Of a DNA stretch of 64,000 bases, positions 27,850 through 36,428 are shown one piece after another (the first letter of the stretch is position 1; each line of letters begins with the position of its first letter). Source of the DNA: Streptomyces lavendofoliae (GTDB taxonomy: Bacteria; Actinomycetota; Actinomycetes; Streptomycetales; Streptomycetaceae); contig NZ_BMTP01000006.1 in assembly GCF_014649735.1 (NCBI RefSeq), forward strand, positions 248,001 through 312,000, in the 5' to 3' direction. The position numbers were made by a program, and so were the translations under genes. A model generated the notes under the pieces. It ran no database searches. It saw nothing but the letters and a program-made list of their open reading frames with translations, and was not told the DNA's origin.

Positions 27850-29376
27850 TCAGACGATGCCCTCGGAGAGCTCCGCCTGCTCACGGGCGGTCCCGTACGA
27901 GGCCGGGGTGCCGTAGGAGCGGCGGGCGACGTACCACCAGGCGGTCGCCAGGACGAGCACCACCGCGAGGGCGATGACCGCGTAGTTCATCGTGTCCATC
28001 GTCACCGGGGACTTCTGCGGCAGACAGAACAGGACGGTCACCACCGCCACCCACACGACCGCCGTCCAGCCGACCGGCCGGCTCCAGCGGCCCAGCGACC
28101 AGGGCCCCGGCCGGAACCGGTTGCCGGCCCGCAGGCGCAGGTAGATCGGGATCGCGTACGCGGGGGTGATCCCGATGACGTTGATGGCGGTGACCGCGCC
28201 ATAGGCGGTGGCCGAGTACAGCGACGGCACGGCGAGCACGGCGGCGACGGCGACCGACAGCCACACCGCGGGGACCGGGGTCTGGGTCCGGCCGCTCACC
28301 CTGCGCCAGAGTGCCGAGCCGGGCAGCGCGTTGTCCCGGCTGAAGGCGAACACCATGCGGCTGGCGGCGGCCACTTCGGCGTTGCCGCAGAACAACTGCG
28401 CCACGATCACCACCAGGAGCAGCGCGGTGGCCCCTCCGGAGCCGAGCGCGTCCAGCATGATCTGCGCGGGCGGTACGCCGGTGGCGCTGTTCTGCGTGCC
28501 GGCGTAGTCCTGGATGGCGAAGGTCAGCCCGGCGAGGAGGGCGAACCCGGCGAGCCAGGACACCCAGATGGCCCGCACGATGCCCTTGGCCGCGGACACG
28601 GAGGCGTTGGACGTCTCCTCGGAGAGGTGGGCGGAGGCGTCGTACCCGGAGAAGGTGTACTGGGCGAGCAGCAGGCCGATCGCCGCCACATAGAGGGGGT
28701 TCGACCAGCCGGTGTCGTTGACGAACTCGGTGAAGACGAACGAGGCGGACCGGTGCTGGTCGGGGACGATCGCCAGGGCCCCGACGATGACCGCGACACC
28801 GGTCAGGTGCCACCACACGCTGATGGAGTTGAGCACGCTGACCAGGCGGACGCCGAAGAGGTTCAGCACGGCGTGCAGCAGCAGGATGCACAGGAAGATG
28901 ACGAAGGTGGAGCCGGGCGTGGGCTCAAAGCCGAAGCGCAGGTTGAGGAAGGCCCCCGTGAACAGGGCGGCGCCGTAGTCGATGCCGGCGATCGCGCCGA
29001 GCAGACCGAGCAGATTGAGCCAACCCGTGTACCAGCCCCAGCGGCGCCCGCCGAGCCGGTCGGCCATGTAGTAAAGGGCGCCGGAGGTCGGGTACGCGCT
29101 GGTCACCTCGGCGAGCGCCAGGCCGACGCACAACACGAACAGGCCGACGCCGGCCCACCCCCACATCATCACGGCGGGGCCACCGGTGCCGAGGCCGAAG
29201 CCGTAGAGGGTCATGCAGCCGGACAGCACGGAGATGACGGAGAAGCTGATGGCGAAGTTGCCGAAGCCCCCCATGCGGCGGGCCAGGACCGGCTGGTAGC
29301 CGAGTTCCCTCAGCCGCTCCTCCTCGTCCGTGACCGGGGCCGGCTGCTCCGGGCCGGCCCATAGGGTGCGGGACAT
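27850..29376 (-). CDS. APC-family amino acid/amine permease
   Basis: A 508-residue transporter with about 12 transmembrane helices. The N-terminal ELGYQPVLARRMGGFGNFAISFSVISVLSG and the EVTSAYPTSGALYYMADRLG segment are typical of the GABA-permease/BAT1-like branch of the APC superfamily. It likely takes up an amino acid, GABA or polyamine by proton symport. The ATG at 29376 follows GGAGG. It is 35 bases downstream of the hypothetical gene at 29412-30407, so they are probably one transcript. Confidence 0.92.
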   Translation of the reverse strand: MSRTLWAGPEQPAPVTDEEERLRELGYQPVLARRMGGFGNFAISFSVISVLSGCMTLYGFGLGTGGPAVMMWGWAGVGLFVLCVGLALAEVTSAYPTSGALYYMADRLGGRRWGWYTGWLNLLGLLGAIAGIDYGAALFTGAFLNLRFGFEPTPGSTFVIFLCILLLHAVLNLFGVRLVSVLNSISVWWHLTGVAVIVGALAIVPDQHRSASFVFTEFVNDTGWSNPLYVAAIGLLLAQYTFSGYDASAHLSEETSNASVSAAKGIVRAIWVSWLAGFALLAGLTFAIQDYAGTQNSATGVPPAQIMLDALGSGGATALLLVVIVAQLFCGNAEVAAASRMVFAFSRDNALPGSALWRRVSGRTQTPVPAVWLSVAVAAVLAVPSLYSATAYGAVTAINVIGITPAYAIPIYLRLRAGNRFRPGPWSLGRWSRPVGWTAVVWVAVVTVLFCLPQKSPVTMDTMNYAVIALAVVLVLATAWWYVARRSYGTPASYGTAREQAELSEGIV

Positions 29377-29411
29377 GGCGCTACCTCCGAGTGGTGGGTG
29401 GGGTGTGGTGG

Positions 29412-30407
29412 TCAGCTGGGGGCGTGCAGGCAGCGGGCGCGGGCGCGGGTGAACAGCTCCTCGGCCAGGGCCTGGTCGCCCGGGTCGCGGGTGCGGTACG
29501 CCCACGGCTGCGGCGTGTAGTACGGGCCCAGCGCCTCGAAGACGCGGGCGGCGTCGTCGAACCGGAGGGCTCCCCACAGCGCGTGCGCCAGGTGGTTGAG
29601 GTCGAGGAGCGACTCACCGGCAGGGTCGGCGTGGTCGAACCAGGCGCGCAGGGCCCGGTCGGCGTCACGCGTCGCGTCCTCGGCGACCCAGTGCAGGTCA
29701 AGGGCCCGCTCCTGCCCCCGGTCGCGGCGGTACCGCTCGACCCGGGTGTACAGCGGCAGCACGTGCAGCGCCGACCCGGGCGGTGCCGAGGCGGCCGCCC
29801 ACTGGACGAAGTTGACGGCCTGCGACAAGGACGCGCCGCCCGCGCGGCCGGCGTACAGGAACTGGAGCATCCGGTGGTACGCCTCACGGTTGTGCGGGTC
29901 GCGCTTGTCCGCCTCGGCGAGCAGGCCCCACGGCCCGGGCGGCAGCATGGGCCCGGGCGGCCGCACCCGGTGCTCGTCCATGGTCCGGTCGTCGTCCAGC
30001 ACCGCGAGGGCCAGGAGGCACACCCAGGGCACCGGGTCCGCGGGGGCCACGCGGGCGGCGTCGCGGCACGCCTCCCAGGCGAGCCGCCACAGCTCACCGG
30101 TGCGCGGGTGCCCCTCGCGGTGGGCACGCAGGGAGCGCTCCACGACGACCCTGGCGTGCATGACCGTCGCCGCGATGCTGTGGGGCTGTTCGACGCGCCA
30201 GGCCTGGACGACGTCGGAGCCGGCGGCCACCGCGGCCAGCACCTGGGTGCGCCGGGTCCATGACGAGCGGTCGGCGGTCCGGGCGGTGTCGGCCAGGAGC
30301 TGGGCCATGGACAGCCACCGCCCGGTACGCAGGTCCTGGAGGACACCGCGCAGGGCGCTGTCGTGGCCCGCCGGGTGGTACACCGGCCGGAAATCCTGGC
30401 CGGGCAT
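29412..30407 (-). CDS. conserved hypothetical protein, helical repeat-like
   Basis: A 331-residue soluble protein that is almost entirely alpha-helical, with Trp/Ala-rich helices such as QVLAAVAAGSDVVQAWRVEQ, VPWVCLLALAVLDDD and DLNHLAHALWGALRFDDAARVFEALGPYYTPQPW. This suggests a TPR-like fold. Streptomycetes commonly encode this type, but I know no function. The ATG at 30407 follows GACGGGG; in-frame codons reach 30500 but would encode a His/Pro-rich stretch. It precedes the amino-acid permease. Confidence 0.75.
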   Translation of the reverse strand: MPGQDFRPVYHPAGHDSALRGVLQDLRTGRWLSMAQLLADTARTADRSSWTRRTQVLAAVAAGSDVVQAWRVEQPHSIAATVMHARVVVERSLRAHREGHPRTGELWRLAWEACRDAARVAPADPVPWVCLLALAVLDDDRTMDEHRVRPPGPMLPPGPWGLLAEADKRDPHNREAYHRMLQFLYAGRAGGASLSQAVNFVQWAAASAPPGSALHVLPLYTRVERYRRDRGQERALDLHWVAEDATRDADRALRAWFDHADPAGESLLDLNHLAHALWGALRFDDAARVFEALGPYYTPQPWAYRTRDPGDQALAEELFTRARARCLHAPS

Positions 30408-30837
30408 CACCCCGTCCCCGTCGGTGGGCAGGCCGGTATCGGTGAGACGGTGGTCATGGGTCCTCTGGGCACACGGTGGGGGGTGCGGCCGGCGCGCCAC
30501 GGAGAGCGGTCACACACTCCACGACTACCGGCCGTTGATCGGCGATCACTATAGGCCCAGGTGGACGATCGTGGTCGCCTTTCGAGCGAGAAGGGCAACC
30601 AGGCGCTCGGAAGCGGACATTGATGATCCGTCAGTAACCTTCGGTGCCGGTTCCGCCTCCCTCCGTGTCCACCCGGTCACGGACGGGTCTTGACGTGGGG
30701 AGCCGGTCTGGACCACGCTTCCGATCGGTGATCTTCACCGTTCCGCGACGGGCCGGACCGGCCGCAACCGGCCGGGTCGGCGCCCCCTCGCGGACACGGA
30801 ACCGGAACGAACGGACACGAACGGACGGGAGTGGGCG
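30408..30837. other. 430-bp intergenic region upstream of the glycerol operon
   Basis: A divergent gap between the helical hypothetical protein and the FGGY kinase. TTGACG (30690-30695) with CACGCT (30714-30719), 18 bp apart, is a candidate promoter for the rightward operon. TATAGT (30553-30548, minus strand) is a candidate -10 for the leftward genes without a clear -35. No regulator-binding palindrome or supported small gene was found. Confidence 0.4.
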
Positions 30838-32274
30838 ATGACGGGCCCCGTACTGGCCGTCGACCAGGGCACGTCGGGCACCAAAGCCCTGGTGATCTGC
30901 CCGGAACGCGGCGTCATCGGCTCCGCCCGCTCCCCGGTGCGGCCGCGTCACCTGCCGGACGGCCGGGTGGAGGTCGACCCGGAGGAGCTGCTCGGTTCGG
31001 TCGTCGACGCCGGGCGGCGCGCGGTGGCCGCCGCCGGGGAGCCGATCGCCGCCGTGGGCCTGTCCAACCAGGGCGAGACGGTCCTGGCCTGGGACCCAGC
31101 GACCGGCACGCCGCTGACCGACGCGGTCGTCTGGCAGGACAGACGCGCCGCGGGGATCTGCTCCGAACTCGCCCCGCACGCCGACCGGTTGCGGGAGCTG
31201 ACCGGACTGCCGCTCGATCCGTACTTCGCCGCCCCGAAGATGGCCTGGATCCGTCGCCACCTGACCCGCGAAGGTGTGGTGACGACCAGCGACGCCTGGC
31301 TGGTGCACCGGCTCACCGGGGAGTTCGTCACGGACGCGGCGACGGCCGGGCGCACCCAGCTGCTCGACCTGGACCGGGTGGCCTGGTCGCCGGAGGCGCT
31401 GGAGACGTACGGGCTGTCCGGCGAGCGGCTGCCGCGCGTCGTGGACGCGGCGGGCCCCGTGGGCGGCACACGCGCGTTCGGCCCCGACGTACCGCTGACC
31501 GGGTTGCTGGTCGACCAGCAGGCCGCGCTGCTGGCCCAGGGCGCCGTCGAGCCAGGCGCCGCCAAGTGCACCTACGGTACGGGGGCGTTCCTGCTCGCGC
31601 AGACCGGCGACCGGCCCCGGCGCGGCGGCTCGGGGCTGGTCAGCTGCGTGGCCTGGCGGCTCGCCGGGCGCGCCTCGTACTGCCTGGACGGGCAGGTGTA
31701 CACCGCCGCCTCCGCCGTGCGCTGGCTCACCGACCTCGGCGTGATCGGTGGGGCCGCCGACCTCGACCGGGTGGGGGCCACCGTCCCGGACGCGGGCGGC
31801 GTCACCTTCGTACCGGCGCTGGCCGGTCTCGCCGCCCCCTGGTGGCGCGGGGACGCCCGGGGGTCGGTGACCGGCCTCGGGCTCGACACGACGGCCGGGC
31901 ACCTGGTCCGGGCGCTGTGCGAGGGCATCGCCGCCCAGGTGGTGGAACTGGCCGCCGCGGCCGGGGCCGACCTGGGCGCCCCGCTCACGTCCCTGCGCGT
32001 CGACGGCGGCCTGACCCGCTCGGCGCTCCTGATGCAGACGCAGGCGGACCTCCTGCGACTGCCCGTGGAGGTGGCCGAGTCACCGGACGCCACCGCGCTC
32101 GGCGCGGGCGCCCTCGCCCGACTGGGCCTCGACCCGCGCCTGCCGCTCCGGGAGGCGGTGCCCCGGTGGCGGCCGTCCGCCGTGTACGAGCCGCGCCTCG
32201 GCGCCGACAGGGCCGCCGAGCGGATGGCGGCCTTCCGCGCCGCGGTGGACGCGCTGCCGGAGCGCGCGCCGTGA
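30838..32274 (+). CDS. FGGY-family kinase, glycerol kinase-like
   Basis: A 478-residue FGGY kinase. The N-terminal phosphate-binding loop is VLAVDQGTSGTKALVI. GLSNQGETVLAWD and AVVWQDRRA resemble glycerol kinase, and the C-terminal half has YGTGAFLLAQTG and LRVDGGLTRSALLMQ. Glycerol phosphorylation is likely because the next gene encodes a glycerol-3-phosphate-dehydrogenase-like flavoprotein and the stop overlaps its start (GTGA). A different polyol cannot be excluded. It is slightly shorter than E. coli GlpK. Confidence 0.87.
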   Translation: MTGPVLAVDQGTSGTKALVICPERGVIGSARSPVRPRHLPDGRVEVDPEELLGSVVDAGRRAVAAAGEPIAAVGLSNQGETVLAWDPATGTPLTDAVVWQDRRAAGICSELAPHADRLRELTGLPLDPYFAAPKMAWIRRHLTREGVVTTSDAWLVHRLTGEFVTDAATAGRTQLLDLDRVAWSPEALETYGLSGERLPRVVDAAGPVGGTRAFGPDVPLTGLLVDQQAALLAQGAVEPGAAKCTYGTGAFLLAQTGDRPRRGGSGLVSCVAWRLAGRASYCLDGQVYTAASAVRWLTDLGVIGGAADLDRVGATVPDAGGVTFVPALAGLAAPWWRGDARGSVTGLGLDTTAGHLVRALCEGIAAQVVELAAAAGADLGAPLTSLRVDGGLTRSALLMQTQADLLRLPVEVAESPDATALGAGALARLGLDPRLPLREAVPRWRPSAVYEPRLGADRAAERMAAFRAAVDALPERAP

Positions 32275-33650
32275 CCGGCGGCCCGCTGCCGGCCGAGCCG
32301 TACGACGTGGTCGTCGTCGGCGCCGGGGTCGTCGGCTCGGCCATCGCCAGGGAGCTGGCCCGCTACCCGCTGCGCACGGCCCTGGTGGACGCCGCGGACG
32401 ACGTCGGCGAAGGCACCTCGAAGGCCAACACCGCGATCCTGCACACCGGTTTCGACGCCGTCCCCGGTTCGCTGGAGGCCCGGCTGGTGCGGGAGGGGCA
32501 GCGGCTCCTCACCCGGTACGCCGCCGAGGCCGGCATCCCGGTGGAACCGCTGGGCGCGCTGCTCGTCGCCTGGGACGAGGAGCAGCTCGCCGCGCTGCCG
32601 GGGCTGGCGCGCAAGGCACGGGAGAACGGCTACCGGGACGCCCGGCCGATCGGCGCCGCTGAACTGCGCGCCCGGGAACCGCACCTGGGGCCGGGCGCGC
32701 TCGGCGCGCTGGACGTGCCCGGCGAGGGCGTCATCTGCCCGTGGACCACCGTGCTCGCCTACGCCACGCAGGCCGTCCGCGCGGGCGTGGACCTGCTGCT
32801 GGGCTGCGAAGTGCGCGACGTCCGGCCGGGGCACGAACTGGTGACGACGCGGGGCGTGCTGCGCGCCCGGTACCTGGTCAACGCGGCGGGGCTGTACGCG
32901 GACGAGCTGGACCGGCTGCTCGGACACCGCGACTTCAACGTGCGGCCCCGGCGCGGCCAGCTGATCGTGTTCGACGCGTTCGCCCGGGACCTGGTCCGGC
33001 ACATCCTGCTGCCGGTGCCGACCGCCCTGGGCAAGGGGGTGCTGGTCTCCCCCACCGTCCACGGCAAGGTCCTGCTCGGCCCCACCGCCGAGGACGTCGA
33101 CGACAGGACGGCGACCGGGTCGACGGCCGAGGGCCTGGCGTTCCTGCGGGAGAAGGGCCGGCGGATCGTGCCCGCGCTGCTGGACGAGGAGGTCACGGCC
33201 GTCTACGCCGGACTGCGGGCGGCCACCGAGGAGGACGACTACCGAATCGCCTGCCACCCCGGACAGCGGTACGTCACCGTCGGCGGCATCCGCTCGACGG
33301 GACTGACCGCCTCCATGGCGATCGCCGCCCACGTGGTGGACCTGCTGGCCGGCGCCGGGCTGGAACCGGGCCCCGCGCGCGAACTGCCCGCCGTGCGGAT
33401 GCCCAACCTGGGCGAGGCGTTCCCCCGTCCGTACGCCGACGCGCGGGCCATCGCCGCCGATCCGGCGTACGGCGAGATCGTGTGCTTCTGCGAGCGGGTG
33501 ACGCGCGGGGAGATCCGCGACGCGCTCGCCTCGGCGGTCCCGCCCGCCTCACCGGCCGGGCTGCGGCGCCGGACCCGGGCCGGCGCCGGGCGCTGCCAGG
33601 GGTACTACTGCGGCGCGGCGGTCCGGGCGCTGTTCGAGGAGGCGCGGTGA
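32271..33650 (+). CDS. glycerol-3-phosphate dehydrogenase-like FAD protein with BFD [2Fe-2S] domain
   Basis: A 459-residue GlpA-like oxidoreductase. It has an FAD Rossmann motif (DVVVVGAGVVGSAIARELARY), then GEGTSKANTAILHTGFDA and VNAAGLYADELDRL of the DAO family, and a C-terminal BFD-like domain with CFCERVTRGEI and GAGRCQGYYC, i.e. four Cys for a [2Fe-2S] cluster. Together with the next protein it resembles two-component glycerol-3-phosphate oxidoreductases such as Thermotoga TM1432/TM1433. The GTG start overlaps the kinase stop; its stop overlaps the next GTG. Confidence 0.9.
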   Translation: MTGGPLPAEPYDVVVVGAGVVGSAIARELARYPLRTALVDAADDVGEGTSKANTAILHTGFDAVPGSLEARLVREGQRLLTRYAAEAGIPVEPLGALLVAWDEEQLAALPGLARKARENGYRDARPIGAAELRAREPHLGPGALGALDVPGEGVICPWTTVLAYATQAVRAGVDLLLGCEVRDVRPGHELVTTRGVLRARYLVNAAGLYADELDRLLGHRDFNVRPRRGQLIVFDAFARDLVRHILLPVPTALGKGVLVSPTVHGKVLLGPTAEDVDDRTATGSTAEGLAFLREKGRRIVPALLDEEVTAVYAGLRAATEEDDYRIACHPGQRYVTVGGIRSTGLTASMAIAAHVVDLLAGAGLEPGPARELPAVRMPNLGEAFPRPYADARAIAADPAYGEIVCFCERVTRGEIRDALASAVPPASPAGLRRRTRAGAGRCQGYYCGAAVRALFEEAR

Positions 33651-34786
33651 CCCCGGTGCGTACGGTCGACGTGCTCGTCGTGGGGGCGGGGCCCGCCGGG
33701 CTCGGCGCCGCCGCCCGGCTGGCCGCCCTGGGCGCGGGCACCGTGGAGGTGCTGGAGCGGGAGCGGGACCTCGGGGCCGTGAGGCGATGGGCGGTCGCGG
33801 CGCGGCGGGCCGGGGCGGTGCTCCGTACCGGTGTCACCGTCACGGGCTGGGCGGGCCCGCTGACGCTCGACACGACGAGCCCGGCCGGCCGGGAGCGGGT
33901 CGCGGCGCGGGCGGTGGTTCTGGCGACGGGCGCCCGGGAACGCCCGCGCGCGGCCCGGCTGGTGCCGGGGACGCGCCCGGCGGGGGTGCTGACCGGGGGC
34001 GAGCTCCGGCGGGCGGTGCGCCGCCACCGCCAGGACGTGGGCACGCGCGCGGTGGTCGTGGGGACCGAGCCGGACGCCGCCCGGCGGGCGGTGCGGACGC
34101 TGCGCCGGGCGGGCGTGGAGGTGGCGGCGCTGGTCACCCGGGAGCGGTGGCGGGCGCCCGGCGCGCTCACCGGGCGGCTGCCGGTGCTGGACGGCACGGC
34201 GGTCACCGGGCTGCTGGGGCGGGGTCGGTTGTCGGGCGTGCGGGTGCGGCGCGGGGACGGGCGCGAGGCGACGCTGGCGTGCGACACCGTGGTGTTCACC
34301 GGTGAGTGGGTCCCGGAGCACGAACTGGCGCGGTCGGGCGGGGTGGCCCTGGCTCCGGGGACGCGCGGTCCGGCGGTGGACGGCGCGTTCCGCACGTCGG
34401 TGGCGGGCGTGTTCGCGGTGGGTGCCCTGCTGCACGGCGGTGCATCGACCGTGGGGGCGGTCGTGCGGGGACGGGCGGTGGCGGCGCCGGTGCTGGCGTA
34501 CCTGTCGGGCCGCGCGCCCTGGCCGGGGGCCGGTGTGCCGGTGGTGGCGGACGCGCCGCTGCGGTGGGTGGTGCCGAACCGGCTCGGGGCCGGAGGCGGG
34601 CGGTTCCTGGTGCGGGCGGCCCGGCCGCTGGTGCGGCCCGTGGTGGTGGTGAGCCAGGACGGCGTGCTGCTGCTGCGGCGCCGCGTGTGGCGCGCGCTCG
34701 TGCCGTCCCGTTCGCTGCCGCTGCCCGCCGGGTGGGCGGCGCGGGTCGATCCGGGCGGTGGGCCGGTGCGCGTCAGGGTGTGGTGA
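33647..34786 (+). CDS. GlpB-like NAD(P)/FAD-dependent oxidoreductase, internally shortened
   Basis: A 379-residue flavoprotein. It starts [23 protein letters not shown], keeps VVLATGARERPRAARLVPGTRPAGVLTGGEL and ends with FRTSVAGVFAVGALLHGG. In relatives the first FAD strand (VEVLERE) is followed by about 30-40 residues including a Gly-x-Pro-Arg-His-Cys segment before ARRAGA-x-RTGVTVTGW. Here VLERERDLGA joins almost directly to VRRWAVAARRAGAVLRTG, so that segment is missing. The region after VAALVTRERW also looks shortened. The frame stays open, so it may be a compact variant or decaying. It overlaps the convergent glycosylase gene by 14 bp. Confidence 0.82.
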   Translation: MTPVRTVDVLVVGAGPAGLGAAARLAALGAGTVEVLERERDLGAVRRWAVAARRAGAVLRTGVTVTGWAGPLTLDTTSPAGRERVAARAVVLATGARERPRAARLVPGTRPAGVLTGGELRRAVRRHRQDVGTRAVVVGTEPDAARRAVRTLRRAGVEVAALVTRERWRAPGALTGRLPVLDGTAVTGLLGRGRLSGVRVRRGDGREATLACDTVVFTGEWVPEHELARSGGVALAPGTRGPAVDGAFRTSVAGVFAVGALLHGGASTVGAVVRGRAVAAPVLAYLSGRAPWPGAGVPVVADAPLRWVVPNRLGAGGGRFLVRAARPLVRPVVVVSQDGVLLLRRRVWRALVPSRSLPLPAGWAARVDPGGGPVRVRVW

Positions 34787-35555
34787 GGCCGGCGGCCGTG
34801 GCGGCGCGGCCGAGGACGTCCGTGAGCATCGCGGGGGTGAGCCGGCCGGTGAAGGTGTTGCGCTGGCTGACGTGGTAGCAGCCGAAGAGTTCCAGGTCCG
34901 CTCCCCCGTCGGTGGCGGCCAGGGTGGTGTGCGCCCCGTGGGCGAACACCGGCCGGGGCCTGGGCACCGTCCAGCCGCCCGCCGCCAGGGCCGGCAGGGT
35001 GGCCTGCCAGCCGAAGGCACCGAGGACGACGACGGCACGCAGGGTGGGGCGCAGCAGCCGCAGTTCGCCGGCGAGCCAGGGGCGGCACGTGTCGCGTTCG
35101 GCGGGCGTGGGCTTGTTGGCGGGCGGGGCGCAGTGGACCGGGGCGGTGACGCGCACCCCGTACAGGCGCAGGCCGTCGTGGACGTCGGTGGCGTCCGGCC
35201 GGCTGGTGAGCCCGACCTGGTGCAGCCCGGCGTACAAGACGTCGCCGGAGCGGTCGCCGGTGAACATGCGGCCGGTGCGGTTGCCGCCGTGGGCGGCGGG
35301 GGCGAGGCCGATGACCAGGAGCCGGGCGTCGTCGGGGCCGAAGCCGGGGACGGGCCTGGCCCAGTAGTCCCACCCGGTGTACGCCCGGCGCCCCTCGCGG
35401 GCCACCTGCTCCCGCCAGGCGACCAGCCGGGGGCACGCGCGGCAGTGCGTGACGCGCTCGTCCAGCACGGGCACCGACGGGGCCCCGGCGGCCGCCCGCC
35501 CGGGGTGGCCGGGGTCGTCGGTCCGGCCGGCGCCGGACCCCTCGGACACGGACAT
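34773..35555 (-). CDS. family 5 (UdgB-type) uracil-DNA glycosylase
   Basis: A 260-residue Fe-S uracil-DNA glycosylase. Cys38 and Cys41 (HCRACPRL) with two later Cys (VHCAPP and DTCRPWL) should hold a [4Fe-4S] cluster. VIGLAPAAHGGNRTGRMFTGDRSG is the family 5 active-site motif A and FGCYHVSQRNTFTGRL is motif B. It removes uracil and related lesions from DNA, which matters at high GC where cytosine deamination is frequent. The ATG at 35555 follows GGGAGG. It is divergent from the NUDIX gene. Confidence 0.93.
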   Translation of the reverse strand: MSVSEGSGAGRTDDPGHPGRAAAGAPSVPVLDERVTHCRACPRLVAWREQVAREGRRAYTGWDYWARPVPGFGPDDARLLVIGLAPAAHGGNRTGRMFTGDRSGDVLYAGLHQVGLTSRPDATDVHDGLRLYGVRVTAPVHCAPPANKPTPAERDTCRPWLAGELRLLRPTLRAVVVLGAFGWQATLPALAAGGWTVPRPRPVFAHGAHTTLAATDGGADLELFGCYHVSQRNTFTGRLTPAMLTDVLGRAATAAGLTTP

Positions 35556-35634
35556 GTGACCTCCCGCTCCCTCGCTCGGGGTGATCGTTCCCCGTACCGA
35601 CGCTAACGCGGGGGGCGTCGGGCAGACTCCCGGC

Positions 35635-36114
35635 ATGACCGTGAAGCGAAGCGCCGGCCTGTTGTTGTTCCGCACCTCGGGCGGGGAGCTGGAGGTGCTC
35701 GTCGCCCATATGGGCGGCCCGCTGTGGGCGTCCCGGGACGCGGGGGCGTGGTCGGTCCCCAAGGGCGAGTACGGGCCGGACGAGACGCCCGAGGCGGCGG
35801 CGCGGCGCGAGTTCGTGGAGGAGCTCGGTCTGCCGGTGCCGGACGGCGAGCTCGTGCCGCTCGGTGAGACGCGCCAGGCCGGCGGCAAGATCGTCACCGT
35901 GTGGGCGGTGGAGGCGGATCTGGACCCGGCGGCGGTGGTGCCCGGCACGTTCAGCATGGAGTGGCCGCGCGGATCGGGGCGGACGCGGGAGTTCCCCGAG
36001 GTCGACCGGGTGGCGTGGATGGTCCCGGCGGAGGCGGCGCCCCGGCTCGTCGCGGGGCAGCGGGTGTTCCTGGAGCGGCTGTCGGAGTACGTACGGGGAC
36101 GCGACGAGGGCTGA
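35635..36114 (+). CDS. NUDIX hydrolase
   Basis: A 159-residue NUDIX protein. The box spans GEYGPDETPEAAARREFVEELG, a G-x5-E-x7-R-E-x2-E-E-x-G signature in which the usual U position is held by E/L. It starts KRSAGLLLFRTSGGELEVLVAHMGGPLWASRDAGAWSVPKGE, resembling the diadenosine-polyphosphate / MutT-like branch with VPKGE. The substrate is unknown but is probably a nucleoside diphosphate derivative. The start is the ATG at 35635, and its promoter shares 80 bp with the divergent glycosylase gene. Confidence 0.92.
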   Translation: MTVKRSAGLLLFRTSGGELEVLVAHMGGPLWASRDAGAWSVPKGEYGPDETPEAAARREFVEELGLPVPDGELVPLGETRQAGGKIVTVWAVEADLDPAAVVPGTFSMEWPRGSGRTREFPEVDRVAWMVPAEAAPRLVAGQRVFLERLSEYVRGRDEG

Positions 36115-36179
36115 TTGTCAGTGGCGTGCGCCAGAGTGTACGGCGGGGACCCCACCAACCGGTCGACAGGGAGCGAGAG

Positions 36180-36428
36180 ATGACCACCACCACCCTGACC
36201 ATGAGTGAGCGCGCCGCCGTCCAGGCGTACATACGGCTGCTGGAGGCGACACAGGCGGTGCTCACCGACCCGGAGCTCGCTCCGATGGCGGGCGTGTACC
36301 TGTCGTCGCCGATGGCGGAGGCGGACGAGGCGCTGCGCCGGGCCGGACTGACGGGCAATGAGGCCCGGCTGCTGCGGATGGTGTCCGCCCTGCGCTCACC
36401 GGGCGGCGCCGCCACCTCGCAGCCGTAG
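36180..36428 (+). CDS. small hypothetical protein
   Basis: An 82-residue protein with a Thr-rich start (TTTTLTMSERAAVQAYIRLLEATQAVL) and helices ADEALRRAGLTGNEARLLRMVSALR; no recognised domain. The ATG follows GGGAGCGAGAG. Its last 33 bases overlap the 3' end of the convergent P450 gene. Composition is normal for the region. Confidence 0.7.
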   Translation: MTTTTLTMSERAAVQAYIRLLEATQAVLTDPELAPMAGVYLSSPMAEADEALRRAGLTGNEARLLRMVSALRSPGGAATSQP

